This document shows positions 31,878 to 41,320 of a stretch of 64,000 nucleotides of DNA, piece after piece. Position 1 is the first letter of the stretch. Every line of letters starts with the position of its first letter. Made by a program: the position numbers and the translations under genes. The DNA comes from Chrysogorgia sp. JL179-B06 (lineage: Eukaryota > Cnidaria > Anthozoa > Scleralcyonacea > Chrysogorgiidae). Location: NCBI GenBank assembly GCA_035772405.1, contig JAYKKM010000142.1:1426001-1490000 (forward strand). Reading direction: 5' to 3'. The notes below the pieces were generated by a model. The model had not been told where the DNA came from. It was given only the letters and a program-made list of their open reading frames with translations, and searched no databases.

Positions 31878-32963
31878 ATGGACGTAGAGCAAGAACTAAG
31901 AGGTATTTACTACAACCCATCAACTGGTTACCAGTCTGCTGAGAGGCTGTACCAAAGAGCATTGGAAGACGGCCTAAACGTTAGTAGGACAATGATAAAG
32001 GACTGGCTAAAATCTCAAGACACGTACACTAGGTACAAACCAGTTGTTAAGAAACACAAGTTTAGACAAACGTTTGTTGACTATCTGGGTGAGCAGATAC
32101 AGATGGACTTGGTCGATATGGGCAAGTACAAGCATAAGAACAATGGGTACTACTGGATACTAACAGCCACTGAGATCCTTAGTAGGTATGCGTTTACCAT
32201 ACCTGTCTACAGGAAAGATACGAAAAACATGACTAAGGCTGTAACAGAGTTACTAGAGAAGGTTAAGGTTAGATTTGGCGAGTATCCAAAGCTGGTTCAG
32301 TTTGACGATGGTAAGGAATTCTACAACGTTGGTGTGAGAGATCTATTGGAGAAACACGATGTTAAGTACTTCAGCACGAACTCCGATAAAAAGGCAGCAG
32401 TCGTGGAACGGTTTAACAGAACACTCAAGACGTCTATGTGGAAGTACTTCTACAGTAAAGGAACGTACAAGTGGATTGACATTTTAGACCAACTCGTTGA
32501 AAATTACAATAATACCAAACATAGTACTATTCTAATGAAACCTAAAGACGTTAGTAAGAAAAACGAAAACAAAGTATGGACGACATTGTTTGGACACCAT
32601 TTCGGTGGGTGCCCACTACCAAAGTTTAAAGTAGGTGAAACTGTTAGGATATCGAAGTACAAGAGCATATTCACAAAAGGGTATGAGGCTAACTTCACTG
32701 AGGAACTATTCAAAGTGTTGAAAGTTATACGTGGCGACCCTAACACGTACGAGATAGAGGACCATGAAGGGGAACCTATCATTGGTAAGTTTTATGAGGA
32801 AGAATTGTCGGCCGTTGATAAAAAAGACGATGTATATAAAGTTGAGAAGATACTAAAGAGAAAGAAGGTGGGAGGTAAAAAGATGGTTTTAGTCAAGTGG
32901 CTTGGCTATGATAGCAAACACAACTCATGGATACCAGAAAGCGATATTCAAAATATTGAGTAG
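31878..32963 (+). CDS. Retrovirus-like integrase with C-terminal chromodomain
   Basis: 361 aa from the first ATG. It inserts the linear element into host DNA, generating 6-bp duplications. An N-terminal helical domain is followed by the catalytic core: D77 (IQMDLVDMG), D143 (QFDDGKEF) and E177 (AAVVERFNRTLK). A small C-terminal beta domain (FKVGETVRISKYKS) precedes a chromodomain at about 319-361 (YKVEKIL, VLVKWLGYDSKHNSWIPESD) with the aromatic cage-type W and Y positions. The chromodomain may direct insertion to marked chromatin. The frame is intact. The start overlaps closely with the end of the minor capsid frame. Confidence 0.95.
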   Translation: MDVEQELRGIYYNPSTGYQSAERLYQRALEDGLNVSRTMIKDWLKSQDTYTRYKPVVKKHKFRQTFVDYLGEQIQMDLVDMGKYKHKNNGYYWILTATEILSRYAFTIPVYRKDTKNMTKAVTELLEKVKVRFGEYPKLVQFDDGKEFYNVGVRDLLEKHDVKYFSTNSDKKAAVVERFNRTLKTSMWKYFYSKGTYKWIDILDQLVENYNNTKHSTILMKPKDVSKKNENKVWTTLFGHHFGGCPLPKFKVGETVRISKYKSIFTKGYEANFTEELFKVLKVIRGDPNTYEIEDHEGEPIIGKFYEEELSAVDKKDDVYKVEKILKRKKVGGKKMVLVKWLGYDSKHNSWIPESDIQNIE

Positions 32964-32969
32964 TATATA

Positions 32970-33953
32970 ATGGCTGAAGGAGGGTTCGATGACATCGAAA
33001 TGCAAGATCGTAACGATTTTGAGAAGTATACGGACGAGGAGTTAGAAAGCGAAGTCACCCGACTCGATGATATAATCGCAGAACACGGGACAACACAAGA
33101 ACTTAGTGGTATACGTAACAGAATCATCAGTGTGAAACGAGAGATAGAGACTAGAGTCATAGAACGCAGAGTACAAGACAGATACACGGAGACATCATTC
33201 ATAGACAATGACGATGGAACAGTGTCAATAACTACCAAAGGCAGCGGCGTCACCACTGAAGCCTCAAGAGTAGTGTTTGCTGAACCAGAGTCGTATGGTG
33301 ACGTCCACGACGTGAGCTTTGATTTAGCTTTTGAAGAGGTGAGCGAAATTGAAAGAAGGCTGGGTGAACTAAACACACTCAACAAACAGTTGGTAGAAAA
33401 TGGTGTAAAAAGAACCAAGCTAATAGATACAAAAATACGTAAATTGTATAAAAAAGGACTTAGTCGTGACGATGTGTCAAGGAATATAGTCAACAGGTCA
33501 TATGTGACAACTACAGGGTCTACTCTTTTTAAACCGATAAACAAAGACGGTGTATATTTGAAACCCAAACTAATACTAAAACCTGGAAAAAGTGGTTTGA
33601 TCTACAGTAAAGACGATAGAAGTAAAAGTGCGATTGAGCAGTTTAAGCAGTTAGTTGAACAAATCCCTGGCACCTCAACAACAACAACAACAACAACTAA
33701 CGTTAGAACAGAAAATGAAGACACCGCAGTTTCAAGTGACTTCTCAGTAATTAAAACAGCGGTGAACTACGATAACGTATTTGGGTTAACAGAAGAAGAG
33801 AATCGTGACCTACGAGGTGTCCTAGACCCAAGTGATACAATCGATCCAGACACTAGACCACAATTTCTAAGAGCGCAAGCCGATTATTTTCAGGACGCTA
33901 TTAATAAGACTACAAACTTTATGAATAGAGAGGAAGCAGTTCCAGAAAGATGA
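32970..33953 (+). CDS. Unrecognised Polinton protein, 327 aa
   Basis: Acidic and helical N terminus (EKYTDEELESEVTRLDDII), a middle coiled-coil stretch (SEIERRLGELNTLNKQL), a basic segment (TKIRKLYKKGLSRDDVSRNI), and a threonine run encoded by (ACA)n at about 33680. No known catalytic motif. It overlaps the next gene by 4 nt (ATGA), suggesting translational coupling or a shared transcript, and lies between integrase and capsid genes, so a virion-assembly or core role is possible. Confidence 0.65.
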   Translation: MAEGGFDDIEMQDRNDFEKYTDEELESEVTRLDDIIAEHGTTQELSGIRNRIISVKREIETRVIERRVQDRYTETSFIDNDDGTVSITTKGSGVTTEASRVVFAEPESYGDVHDVSFDLAFEEVSEIERRLGELNTLNKQLVENGVKRTKLIDTKIRKLYKKGLSRDDVSRNIVNRSYVTTTGSTLFKPINKDGVYLKPKLILKPGKSGLIYSKDDRSKSAIEQFKQLVEQIPGTSTTTTTTTNVRTENEDTAVSSDFSVIKTAVNYDNVFGLTEEENRDLRGVLDPSDTIDPDTRPQFLRAQADYFQDAINKTTNFMNREEAVPER

Positions 33954-34381
33954 TCGAGTTGTACGAACGATTGATAGGTCTCGAGACAGCTAAGGACAGA
34001 ACCTTAGAACAATTGGAACGTGAGACTGTTAGGGAGCGACAAGAAGAGGACATCACTCGGTTACAAAAAATAAAGGAGTGGTTTAGAGAAAATTGGTTAG
34101 GCGCTTCGGCTTTAGGAATAACCATAGCCTCTTTTATCACCACAATCATAATATCCGCTAGAAGCGTTGTTTTCAAAGGTGGTCAAGCACTTGGGAAACT
34201 AGGAAAAGCTATAGCTAATCTAGCCACAAAGGCTGGTCCTCTACTGTCTGGACTGCTAAACATGGTGGCGACTGTGCTAAAGTGGGGAGCTGCAGGCATA
34301 TCTTGGTTAGCATCTAATTTATGGATCCTAGCAATAGCACTAGCTTGGTTCGTCTACGACCAGTACAAACAGAGGAAATAA
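33950..34381 (+). CDS. Hydrophobic glycine-rich protein
   Basis: 143 aa: a charged coiled-coil N terminus, a hydrophobic segment (GASALGITIASFITTIIISA), an amphipathic glycine/lysine region (GGQALGKLGKAIANLATKAG) and two further hydrophobic stretches near the C terminus. This arrangement resembles membrane-active minor virion proteins of adenovirus-like systems, but that is analogy only. Upstream of the major capsid gene by 22 nt. Confidence 0.65.
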   Translation: MIELYERLIGLETAKDRTLEQLERETVRERQEEDITRLQKIKEWFRENWLGASALGITIASFITTIIISARSVVFKGGQALGKLGKAIANLATKAGPLLSGLLNMVATVLKWGAAGISWLASNLWILAIALAWFVYDQYKQRK

Positions 34382-34403
34382 AACATGTGTTATAATATAT
34401 AGC
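34382..34403 (+). promoter_or_regulatory. Promoter-like motif of the major capsid gene
   Basis: AACATGTGTTATAATATATA ends 2 nt before the ATG. Confidence 0.6.
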
Positions 34404-35642
34404 ATGAATACTAGTGAAAAAGAGTTGCTTCCCGGATATAGACGTCGTGAAATATCTGCTATCAAAGGCACAAGAACCCGTCATGTTGTGACGCTAAACC
34501 CTAACAAAGCCAATCCAGAGGAGGAGTTATACATTGATATCCCAAGAACAAAGGGTAACACTTGTTTGGTACCCTCCAGTTTCCATCTTCTATTCGACTT
34601 TAAAAGTGCGAACGTGAAGTCATGGTTTCTTAATAACCTCTCGAGACTACTCTCTGAAAAACTGGTGATAAAAATAGCAGGTGAGACTGTGTATGACAAC
34701 TGTGGTGAGAGTGTTATCGGTACGTACAAAGATTTATGGAGATCTAAAACAGAACGAATGGCTATGGTCGAATATGGTCTAGCAAACGAGAACCTTCGAA
34801 AGTTAATATCGAAGGATGACAGCGGTGCGGCCAGTGGAAACGTACAAAAAGTTAGCGATGGTCTGATGTTCTCTATTCATAGCACCAAACAAAAGATTCA
34901 ACTTGACAAGATTCTAGAAGATCATGGTTTATACGCACCGTATAATATGAACAATAATCTCAGGTACATAATCACACTCCCCAAAGCAACCGACATTATG
35001 GTGGCTCAATCTGGATCAGCTGTTGCTGGCTACACGTTAGAGAACCTTGAGTTGGAGTACGAAACTATCGAGAGTCAAGAGATTGCTGATGAAATATCAT
35101 CTCTATACGCATCAGGTAGATCTCTATCGTATGAACACATCACACTAATGAAGACTACGGAGTGGGATAAAGGAATCACACTTGTGAATGAAAATATTAA
35201 CCTACCAAGAAAATCAATGAAAGCTATCGTTCTACTCTTCACAAATAAGATAAGAACTGACAGCGAGGAGTTCGTCTACCCAAACATAGAGTCAGTCAAA
35301 CTCACTATCGAAGGTGTGCCGAACATGGTCTACAGTCAAGGAATACCGAAATCAAGACTCTGGGGAGAAGCGAAAAGACTATTTGGACGAAAACTAGACT
35401 GTGACCAGCACATGACTGTCCAAAAGTTTTACAAAGACGGTTTCGCTTTGGTTGTTGACCTCAGATCTATCGAAGATAACGCGAAAGTCGCCACTGGAAA
35501 AAAGATCGTGAACACTCAGTCAGGAATATTGATGGAAATCAATAAAGAAGCCACAACAGCGAACGTCATGTGTAGAATATTCGTACTCTCCGACGGACTC
35601 GTAAACCTTATCAACAACGATCTACAATCAATCCAATACTAA
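34404..35642 (+). CDS. Major capsid protein (double jelly-roll)
   Basis: 412 aa. The N terminus (RHVVTLNPNKANPEEELYID) and the alternating beta pattern over two halves fit the double-jelly-roll capsid protein of Polintons. The second half contains PNIESVKLTIEGVPNMVYSQ, comparable to the second barrel. Capsomers would be trimers forming an icosahedral shell. The gene is intact, closely followed by the packaging ATPase (17-nt gap), the usual morphogenetic pair. Family assignment is by sequence style and neighbours; a structure prediction would settle it. Confidence 0.85.
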   Translation: MNTSEKELLPGYRRREISAIKGTRTRHVVTLNPNKANPEEELYIDIPRTKGNTCLVPSSFHLLFDFKSANVKSWFLNNLSRLLSEKLVIKIAGETVYDNCGESVIGTYKDLWRSKTERMAMVEYGLANENLRKLISKDDSGAASGNVQKVSDGLMFSIHSTKQKIQLDKILEDHGLYAPYNMNNNLRYIITLPKATDIMVAQSGSAVAGYTLENLELEYETIESQEIADEISSLYASGRSLSYEHITLMKTTEWDKGITLVNENINLPRKSMKAIVLLFTNKIRTDSEEFVYPNIESVKLTIEGVPNMVYSQGIPKSRLWGEAKRLFGRKLDCDQHMTVQKFYKDGFALVVDLRSIEDNAKVATGKKIVNTQSGILMEINKEATTANVMCRIFVLSDGLVNLINNDLQSIQY

Positions 35643-35659
35643 AACATATAGTATTCTAT
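35643..35659 (+). promoter_or_regulatory. Promoter-like motif of the ATPase gene
   Basis: AACATATAGTATTCTAT directly precedes the ATG. Confidence 0.5.
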
Positions 35660-36283
35660 ATGAAAACGCCTTTTAACATGCTAGTTGTTGGTATGACAGC
35701 CTGTGGTAAAACACACTACCTACTAGATATGATAGAGAAAGAATATATGAATCACTTCGATTATATCATTCTTATATGTCCAACATTTGAATGGAATAAA
35801 ACGTACACAGAGTGGAAATACTTGAAAGACCCAAACTTTATCGCTATTCAGTGTGAGCAAGATAAGGTCAATGTATTTCTTAAATATGTGACTGGTATTT
35901 ATAAAGGCACCAATTCATTGATAATACTAGACGATTGTGCTGGTGGACAGGACGTTAAAAACAGAACAAGCGAACTAGTTAAACTAGCCTTTAGTGCTAG
36001 ACACTACAACCTATCCACAATAGTCGTAACACAACAACTAACCTCAATTAGTAAACCATATCGTGAGAACATCTCAAAGTTAGTGACATTCTACAACCCT
36101 AACAGAAACGATATGAAAACTATTTCAGACGATTATCTTAACGGAGTTAACAAAGTGGAAATTCAGAAAATAATAAAACAGTTGAAAGACAACGAGTACG
36201 TAAGATTGGAGATACTTCTAAGGCATCCATACTCATACGAAATAGTTACTCCACAAAACAGTCGAGAGACAACGAATACGTAA
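35660..36283 (+). CDS. A32-like (FtsK/HerA) genome-packaging ATPase
   Basis: 207 aa. It pumps the genome into capsids. Walker A is VVGMTACGKTHY (G11-T18), Walker B LIILDD (87-92), and a conserved VVTQQLTSI (122-130) is the sensor region of A32-type ATPases. The domain is complete and the size normal. The last 30 codons overlap an 80-bp tandem duplication (36187-36340), which has changed the C terminus: the second copy is in another frame and the present stop falls within it. Confidence 0.92.
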   Translation: MKTPFNMLVVGMTACGKTHYLLDMIEKEYMNHFDYIILICPTFEWNKTYTEWKYLKDPNFIAIQCEQDKVNVFLKYVTGIYKGTNSLIILDDCAGGQDVKNRTSELVKLAFSARHYNLSTIVVTQQLTSISKPYRENISKLVTFYNPNRNDMKTISDDYLNGVNKVEIQKIIKQLKDNEYVRLEILLRHPYSYEIVTPQNSRETTNT

Positions 36284-36340
36284 GATTGGAGATACTCACA
36301 AGGCATCCATACTCATACGAAATAGTCATTCCGCAAAAAC
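36187..36340 (+). repeat. 80-bp tandem duplication at the ATPase 3' end
   Basis: 36187-36266 and 36267-36340 share GAGTACGTAAGATTGGAGAT-like sequence at roughly 90 percent identity. Because 80 is not a multiple of three, the second copy is out of frame with the ATPase. Confidence 0.9.
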
Positions 36341-36364
36341 AAAACATATCGTATATTATAGGAC
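36341..36364 (+). promoter_or_regulatory. Promoter-like motif
   Basis: AAAACATATCGTATATTATA ends 4 nt before ATG 36365. Confidence 0.6.
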
Positions 36365-36911
36365 ATGCCAAAACGTAAGACAAAAAATATTGAGACAATT
36401 GACGAACTCATCGAAGACATACAAGAAGCAGAACAGGAAGTGATCGACGAACCACAAATCGACACACCACAAGTTGACGACACCTTGCAAACTGACGTAG
36501 ACAAGAAACGAAACGAACTAAAAAGACTCTCAGAGGACGGTGAGATAGATCAATCCGTCGCTTACCTTAAAAAGGCCTCATCTAAAGTTATCAATAAGAT
36601 CTATGAAGGATGGGAGATAAAAAGAATGGAGTAAGCGAACGTGTTCCTCTGATCTTTTAATAAGCAAGTTCGCCCACGCGTTAGGAGGGTTCAACGCTAT
36701 TGAGTCACCTGAAAAGCTTGAAAACGAGTTGATTACTGACCAGTTACTAAAAAGAGATGTAGAGAAGATTATATCATACATATCCCCCTACCTCCCTTAT
36801 TTAGGGTTGCTATCAGGTGGACTGACAACTAGTAAACACGTATTTAGCCATATGGCTAGAGGGGAAATCCCCGAGGGGGAACCCCCGAATGAAGGAGACA
36901 GTTCTATCTAA
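36365..36911 (+). CDS. Unrecognised acidic Polinton protein, frame-broken
   Basis: The first frame (36365-36634, 89 codons) is acidic with a coiled-coil segment. It stops at TAA 36632 and a second frame, open from about 36635, continues to 36911 with LGGFNAIESPEKLENELITD and a hydrophobic PYLPYLGLLSGG region. Together about 180 codons; no family recognised. The break needs one extra or two missing bases, unlike the other breaks in the element, which look like single losses. Confidence 0.55.
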
Positions 36912-36960
36912 TTACAATAATTTACAAAACGACCTAAAGACATGAGTATATACTAACTTA

Positions 36961-37217
36961 ATGAGTGTAGAACGTCAGGAGTCAGTGGAGGAAAAGACAA
37001 CGAGACTCAACAAAGAGTTGTTATTTATCTACCAGATTAGGAGCTCAAACGACAACTCTTCGCTAAGACTAGCTTAGAACGTGAGGAACTAGACGAGAGG
37101 TTTAAACATACTGTACTCGGGAAAAGGATGACCAGTCACGACAGAGAGTTGCAGCTTCTACGTACTAATACTCGAAAAACTATTTTGGGAAACTCGTGTG
37201 ATGGTTTTCGAGTCTAA
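36961..37217 (+). pseudogene. Small coiled-coil protein, frame-broken
   Basis: ATG 36961 opens a charged helical frame (ERQESVEEKTTRLNKELL) that ends early at 37074. The -1 frame from 37044 continues in the same helical style (SLEREELDERFKH) to TAA 37215-37217. About 85 codons if continuous. No family recognised; last gene before the right terminus. Confidence 0.5.
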
Positions 37218-37235
37218 TTTATTTCGTCTCGTTTT

Positions 37236-37336
37236 AGTAGTCTCGAAAGTGGTGGTAACAGCGAACTTTTTCCATTTTGATTGCGAAGCATGAAAAAATG
37301 GAAAAATGCGCTGGTAGCTCCACTTTCTATACTACT
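37236..37336. repeat. Right Polinton terminus: palindromic
   Basis: The outer 48 bases match the left end inverted. The whole 101 bp is itself an imperfect palindrome (AGTAGTCTCGAAAGTGG at its inner edge, CCACTTTCTATACTACT at its outer edge) around GATTGCGAAG. Confidence 0.85.
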
Positions 37337-37436
37337 GAGACAGGAATGGCTCCGACTCCATATTGGTCAAATTGGTCAATTAAAAGGCTTTTTAGCTCGA
37401 AATGTGGAGAGAGGACTGTAACCAACTCCAAAACAA

Positions 37437-37492
37437 CAAAGGTCCTAACCCTAACCCCCTGCCTAACGAGTTTTCTAACCCTAACACTGGCA
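37437..37492 (+). repeat. CCCTAA-containing repeat block
   Basis: CCTAACCCTAACCCC and CCTAACGAGTTTTCTAACCC; the same unit recurs three times at 38386-38455. Confidence 0.6.
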
Positions 37493-37888
37493 TATTTTGG
37501 GCCCCTTGACTCCCCCCGACGTCGTTGTAAAAACCTTAACTAAAAAATTTCCAAGATATATACAAAAGATTAAAAATTCTTCAAACGATTAAAAGTTGCC
37601 TGTGTGTTTACAAAAAGGGAAATATATATCAATAATTTGGTCTGATCTAACTGCGTGTTTGTGAACAGTTAACAAAATCTTTCATTATATATTATATACA
37701 AGAAAAAAAGTTAAAAGTTAATACAGCTAAAAATGAAGTCATGAACAAAATGTATATGCATGAACATGCAAAGCATTGGCGTCTCATTCTGCAGACGCCT
37801 TGTAAACGTTATGTTTACGCGATTTCTTAATAGCAAAATCAATAATTAATGACGACAAGTCAATGTTCTGCAGAAGCTTGCGTTCCAT

Positions 37889-38380
37889 CAGCGGCGGATT
37901 AAGCAGGTACGGGGCCTTGCCCCTAATCTCAAACCGATAATATTTTTTTTTTTTAAAGTAGATTTTTACATACATACATCTTTTAATGAGTAATTTGTGC
38001 ACATGTCTTCATAACATCATATATGGCCATAATCGTGACCTACAAAGATTTATCACTCATTTTCCCCTTTTTGTGATCCCCGGGCCCCTGATCAATGTTG
38101 TATGCCATATCTACTGCGAATTTTGTCGAAATGATAACTTGTTTCGCTAGACAACATTGTAAAGGGAGGGGGAGAGAGGGAACGTAGCCCCATTGCCAAT
38201 ACGATGATGTATATCAAGTATATGTAAGAAAATCTCAGGTGTCCCAACGACTTTCGAAAATGATTGTAAAACTTTCCTTTATTTATTTTACTTCTCTTTT
38301 CTTCCAAGAGCGCGGGGGGCCCCTGAGGGCGCGGGGCCCGTGGCACAGGCCCACTGTGCCCACTGGTTAATCCGCTACTG
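37889..38380. mobile_element. Possible hAT-like element nested in the 1.1-kb element
   Basis: CAGCGGCGGATTAA at the left and TTAATCCGCTACTG at the right are imperfect inverted repeats. No 8-bp duplication is visible, so the boundaries are tentative. Confidence 0.4.
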
Positions 38381-38385
38381 CTAAC

Positions 38386-38455
38386 ACGCCTAACGAGTTT
38401 TCTAACCCTAACCCGCCTAACGAGTTTTCTAACCCTAACCCGCCTAACGAGTTTT
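38386..38455 (+). repeat. Tandem CCTAACGAGTTTTCTAACCC units
   Basis: Three units of about 28 bp including CCCTAACCC. Confidence 0.7.
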
Positions 38456-38476
38456 AGTCGGAGCCATTCCTGTCTC

Positions 38477-38984
38477 TAGTCGGGCTATTCAGAAACTACG
38501 CCATGTTTAATCAACATGATAATAGACGACAATACGGTGCTACAGCGGTCTACAGCAAGATACCATTTGCTGAGGGATATCCTTACAGTTACAATATGAA
38601 TGGTATTGAATTTACTGTAATTAATGTTAACAACCATCTAAACGTGATGGTAATTGGAGTATATCGCTCTCCAAAAGTCTCTCTTGGAAATCTATGCTCT
38701 GCATTAGTTGATATTCTTGATGAGAATGCCTTACAAAAGTTATATTCATTGGAGATTTTAATGTGAATTGGATGGTTAACACAGAAGTTGAACGACAAGC
38801 ACTTTATAACGTCATGGTAGAAAACAATAGCTACCGACAGTTAATATCTAGCTTTACAACCGATAATCAAACACTAATTGATCACATTTTTACAAATATA
38901 CTGGAGCAACAAATTAATTCAGGTATTTTAGAAACCTATTTTAGTGACCACAAGGCAGTCTGGGCTTCATTCAAGACAGAATAG
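38477..38984 (+). pseudogene. Helentron endonuclease, right part
   Basis: Continues the domain begun at 20338: RRQYGATAVYSKIPFAEGYP, VIGVYRSPKVSL, then in a shifted frame NWMVN, TLIDHIFTN and YFSDHKAVWASF (the C-terminal SDH catalytic motif). GYP and YSK wording matches Helentron endonucleases rather than LINE-borne ones. One frameshift near 38760. A 20-bp stretch beginning CTATTCAGA is present on both sides of the insertions (about 20491 and 38486). Confidence 0.7.
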
Positions 38985-39892
38985 CTAAAAATAATTCCAA
39001 AAACTAATCGTCAAATTGCGGATTTTGCTGAATCAATTAAAATATATAAATAATGACATTATTCACTGATTATTTATCTATATACATTTCTAATTACTCA
39101 GTTAAAATATCAGTTCAAGTATTTCAGAACACATTTCAATTAATGGTCCTAAAATGATGATATTAAAGTGCAGTAGGTTAACCCAACTCTTGGTTCCAAA
39201 GTAATTTAGGACCACTTTTTGAGATGATTTTTACAATCATCTTTATAATTATCCAAGCCCTTGTGGAAAATATAAGGTACAGTATGTATGTAGTGCTATT
39301 TGTTTGTGCTTTGCCGTTTTTTTTTTAAATAGCTTATCGAACCTTTATTGTATTATAAAATGTTCAACGTCTTTTTATCTACTATGTTTCTTTGTTGTAT
39401 TAATATCTTTTATTTTGTTATTCTCTATTCTTTAGAAATGGCCTAAGACAAGAAAAAAAGAGATAGAAAAAGGTAATACGAAAAGAAACAAAAAGAACCT
39501 TAATTGAACAAAAGTATAACATGCAGTCGAAAATTGTGATCAGTATCATATGGAACACTATAAATGAATTCTGTAAACTCAGTACGGAGAATAAAGACAA
39601 ACAATACAAAAGAAGGAACTGTTCATCATATAGAGAATATATCTACGCTACGTTTCACTCTTCTAAAGATAATTTCTGGAAGATTAAAAATTTAAAACCA
39701 AACAGTACATGGTACTTCGTAATTACAACTGATGCAATACACTGTTGAAACAATTTCTGCTAAATTTACTAAGGATTTCCATCAAATTGTGCTGAATCTG
39801 GAACAACTTAATTAATGGAAGAAAGTAAATTCTACACCTTAACCAGAGTTATTCACACCCAGGAATCATCAATTCTGTTGCAAGGAGCAAAG
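38985..39892. other. Gene-free AT-rich stretch
   Basis: Nothing recognised; short open frames on both strands only. Confidence 0.4.
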
Positions 39893-40650
39893 TAATAATA
39901 ATAATAATAATAATTTAATTCTAGTGCATTACAAAAAAATCTCAATGCCCTTACAGTTACAATGCTAAGAAATTTACAAGAGAATATTCAGAATAAAATA
40001 AGAAACTAAGATAAATGATAATATACAATCTTAATAATATCCATTAGGAATGAAAAAGATAAGTTTTAAGTTTTGTTTAAAAAATATCAACAGAAACGGA
40101 GGAATGAATTTATTTAGGTAAGTCATTCCAAAGCCTCGGTGCACAGTTCGAAAAAGACGTGGCACCATAATTCTCTGTTTTATACAGAGGAACATTGAGT
40201 TTATTAAAATCATTAAAATTTGATCGTAGAAGACAGGAAGGCTTATGGATAAAGAGAATCTCAGCTAGGTATTTAGGACCAAATCCATTCAAAACTTTAT
40301 ATGTGATTAGGAGTACTTTAAAAATATACGCTTACGAACAGGAAGCCAATGTAGCTTCCGAAGGATCGGTGAAATATGGTCTGTTTTTCAAGTCTGGCAG
40401 CAGAATTCTGGATCCGTTGGAGTTTCGAGATATCCTTATCAGGAAGGCCAATAAGCAGGCTATTGCAGTAGTCCAATTTGGACGTAACAAATGCATGAGC
40501 CAACTTTTCGGTACTGGAAGGATCAAGATACTTACTGATTTGACCTAAGCGTTTGATGGAGAAAGATGCCGACTTACAAAGTCTTTTAACATGAGAAGAC
40601 ATCGTCAGGAAGTGATCTAAATACACACCAAGGTTCCTTACTTCCAATGA
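39893..40650 (-). pseudogene. L2/CR1-like LINE 3' fragment
   Basis: Minus-strand C-terminal reverse-transcriptase region: NLGVYLDHFLTMSSHVKRLC, KLDYCNSLLIGLPDKDISKL, then frame-shifted NCAPRLWNDLP. It ends in an (ATT)n tail with a 3'UTR segment like that of the copy at 16.5 kb, so both belong to one family. Confidence 0.7.
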
Positions 40651-41320
40651 TGGCGAGATAAGTACATGATTTTGTCAATAAACATTGTGTTCCACGACTT
40701 GGTTACCAAAAACAGTATTCAATAGTTTCATATATTGAACAGAATTCTGTCGTTTGAAATTAAGTGAACTGAAACTAAAGCTTTATACATGTTTCCAGAA
40801 AACATCTGCATGAGCATAAAATTGTATACTTATGTAATATTTTAAATTTTCGGATTCCGATATGACATCTATAACAGAAACACAAGTAAAAAGTATTCAA
40901 TGTGGATTTAACAAATTAAATGGGCTGTTTCTTGTTTTATTGTGTTCAATATGTCACTGTGTTTGCTTTCTATTGCCCTTTTGTAATCGTCGTACTTTTT
41001 CCGTTTGAGACGAAGAACCTGTCAAATTTAATTCACCTGCAACTAAATTTATTTTGGTTTCAAACGTTGTACTTCTGTTGCATTTATTTTTTGAACTAAA
41101 TTCGCTATAGAATTAAGAAGTACAACTTTTAAAATTGGTCTTATAATTTACGTTAGAACTACCATCATCATCTTTATTTCCAAACCAATCTCCGCATGTA
41201 CGCACTGCGTACCTATTTTTAATATTACAGAAAGTAAATCTGCGAAGATAACATACGGGAATCGTCCGAAAATTACTCAGACTACGACTTAGATCTCTAC
41301 GCAATCAACATAAACGTAGC
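40651..41320. other. Gene-free stretch
   Basis: AT-rich, no recognisable gene. Confidence 0.35.

Larger units (their letters stand above)
20522..37336. mobile_element. Polinton/Maverick (adintovirus-like) provirus, 16.8 kb
   Basis: The ends are inverted repeats starting AGTAGTATAGAAAGTGG, flanked by the direct repeat GAGACA (20516-20521 and 37337-37342), the 6-bp duplication usual for Polintons; the AG...CT terminal bases also fit. It encodes the Polinton hallmark set: protein-primed PolB, retrovirus-like integrase with chromodomain, A32/HerA-type packaging ATPase, double-jelly-roll major capsid and a penton-like minor capsid, plus about a dozen small proteins. Five genes carry a single-frame break, and no adenain-type protease was found. 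It could have formed virions when intact; the present copy appears inactivated unless the breaks are sequencing errors. Confidence 0.95.
37337..38476. mobile_element. 1.1-kb inverted-repeat element hosting the Polinton insertion
   Basis: GAGACAGGAATGGCTCCGAC at the left is repeated inverted at 38456-38476. Its first six bases are also the Polinton target duplication, so the Polinton entered at its left edge. CCTAACGAGTTTTCTAACCC repeats occur near both ends. No coding capacity; no clear target duplication. Confidence 0.65.
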
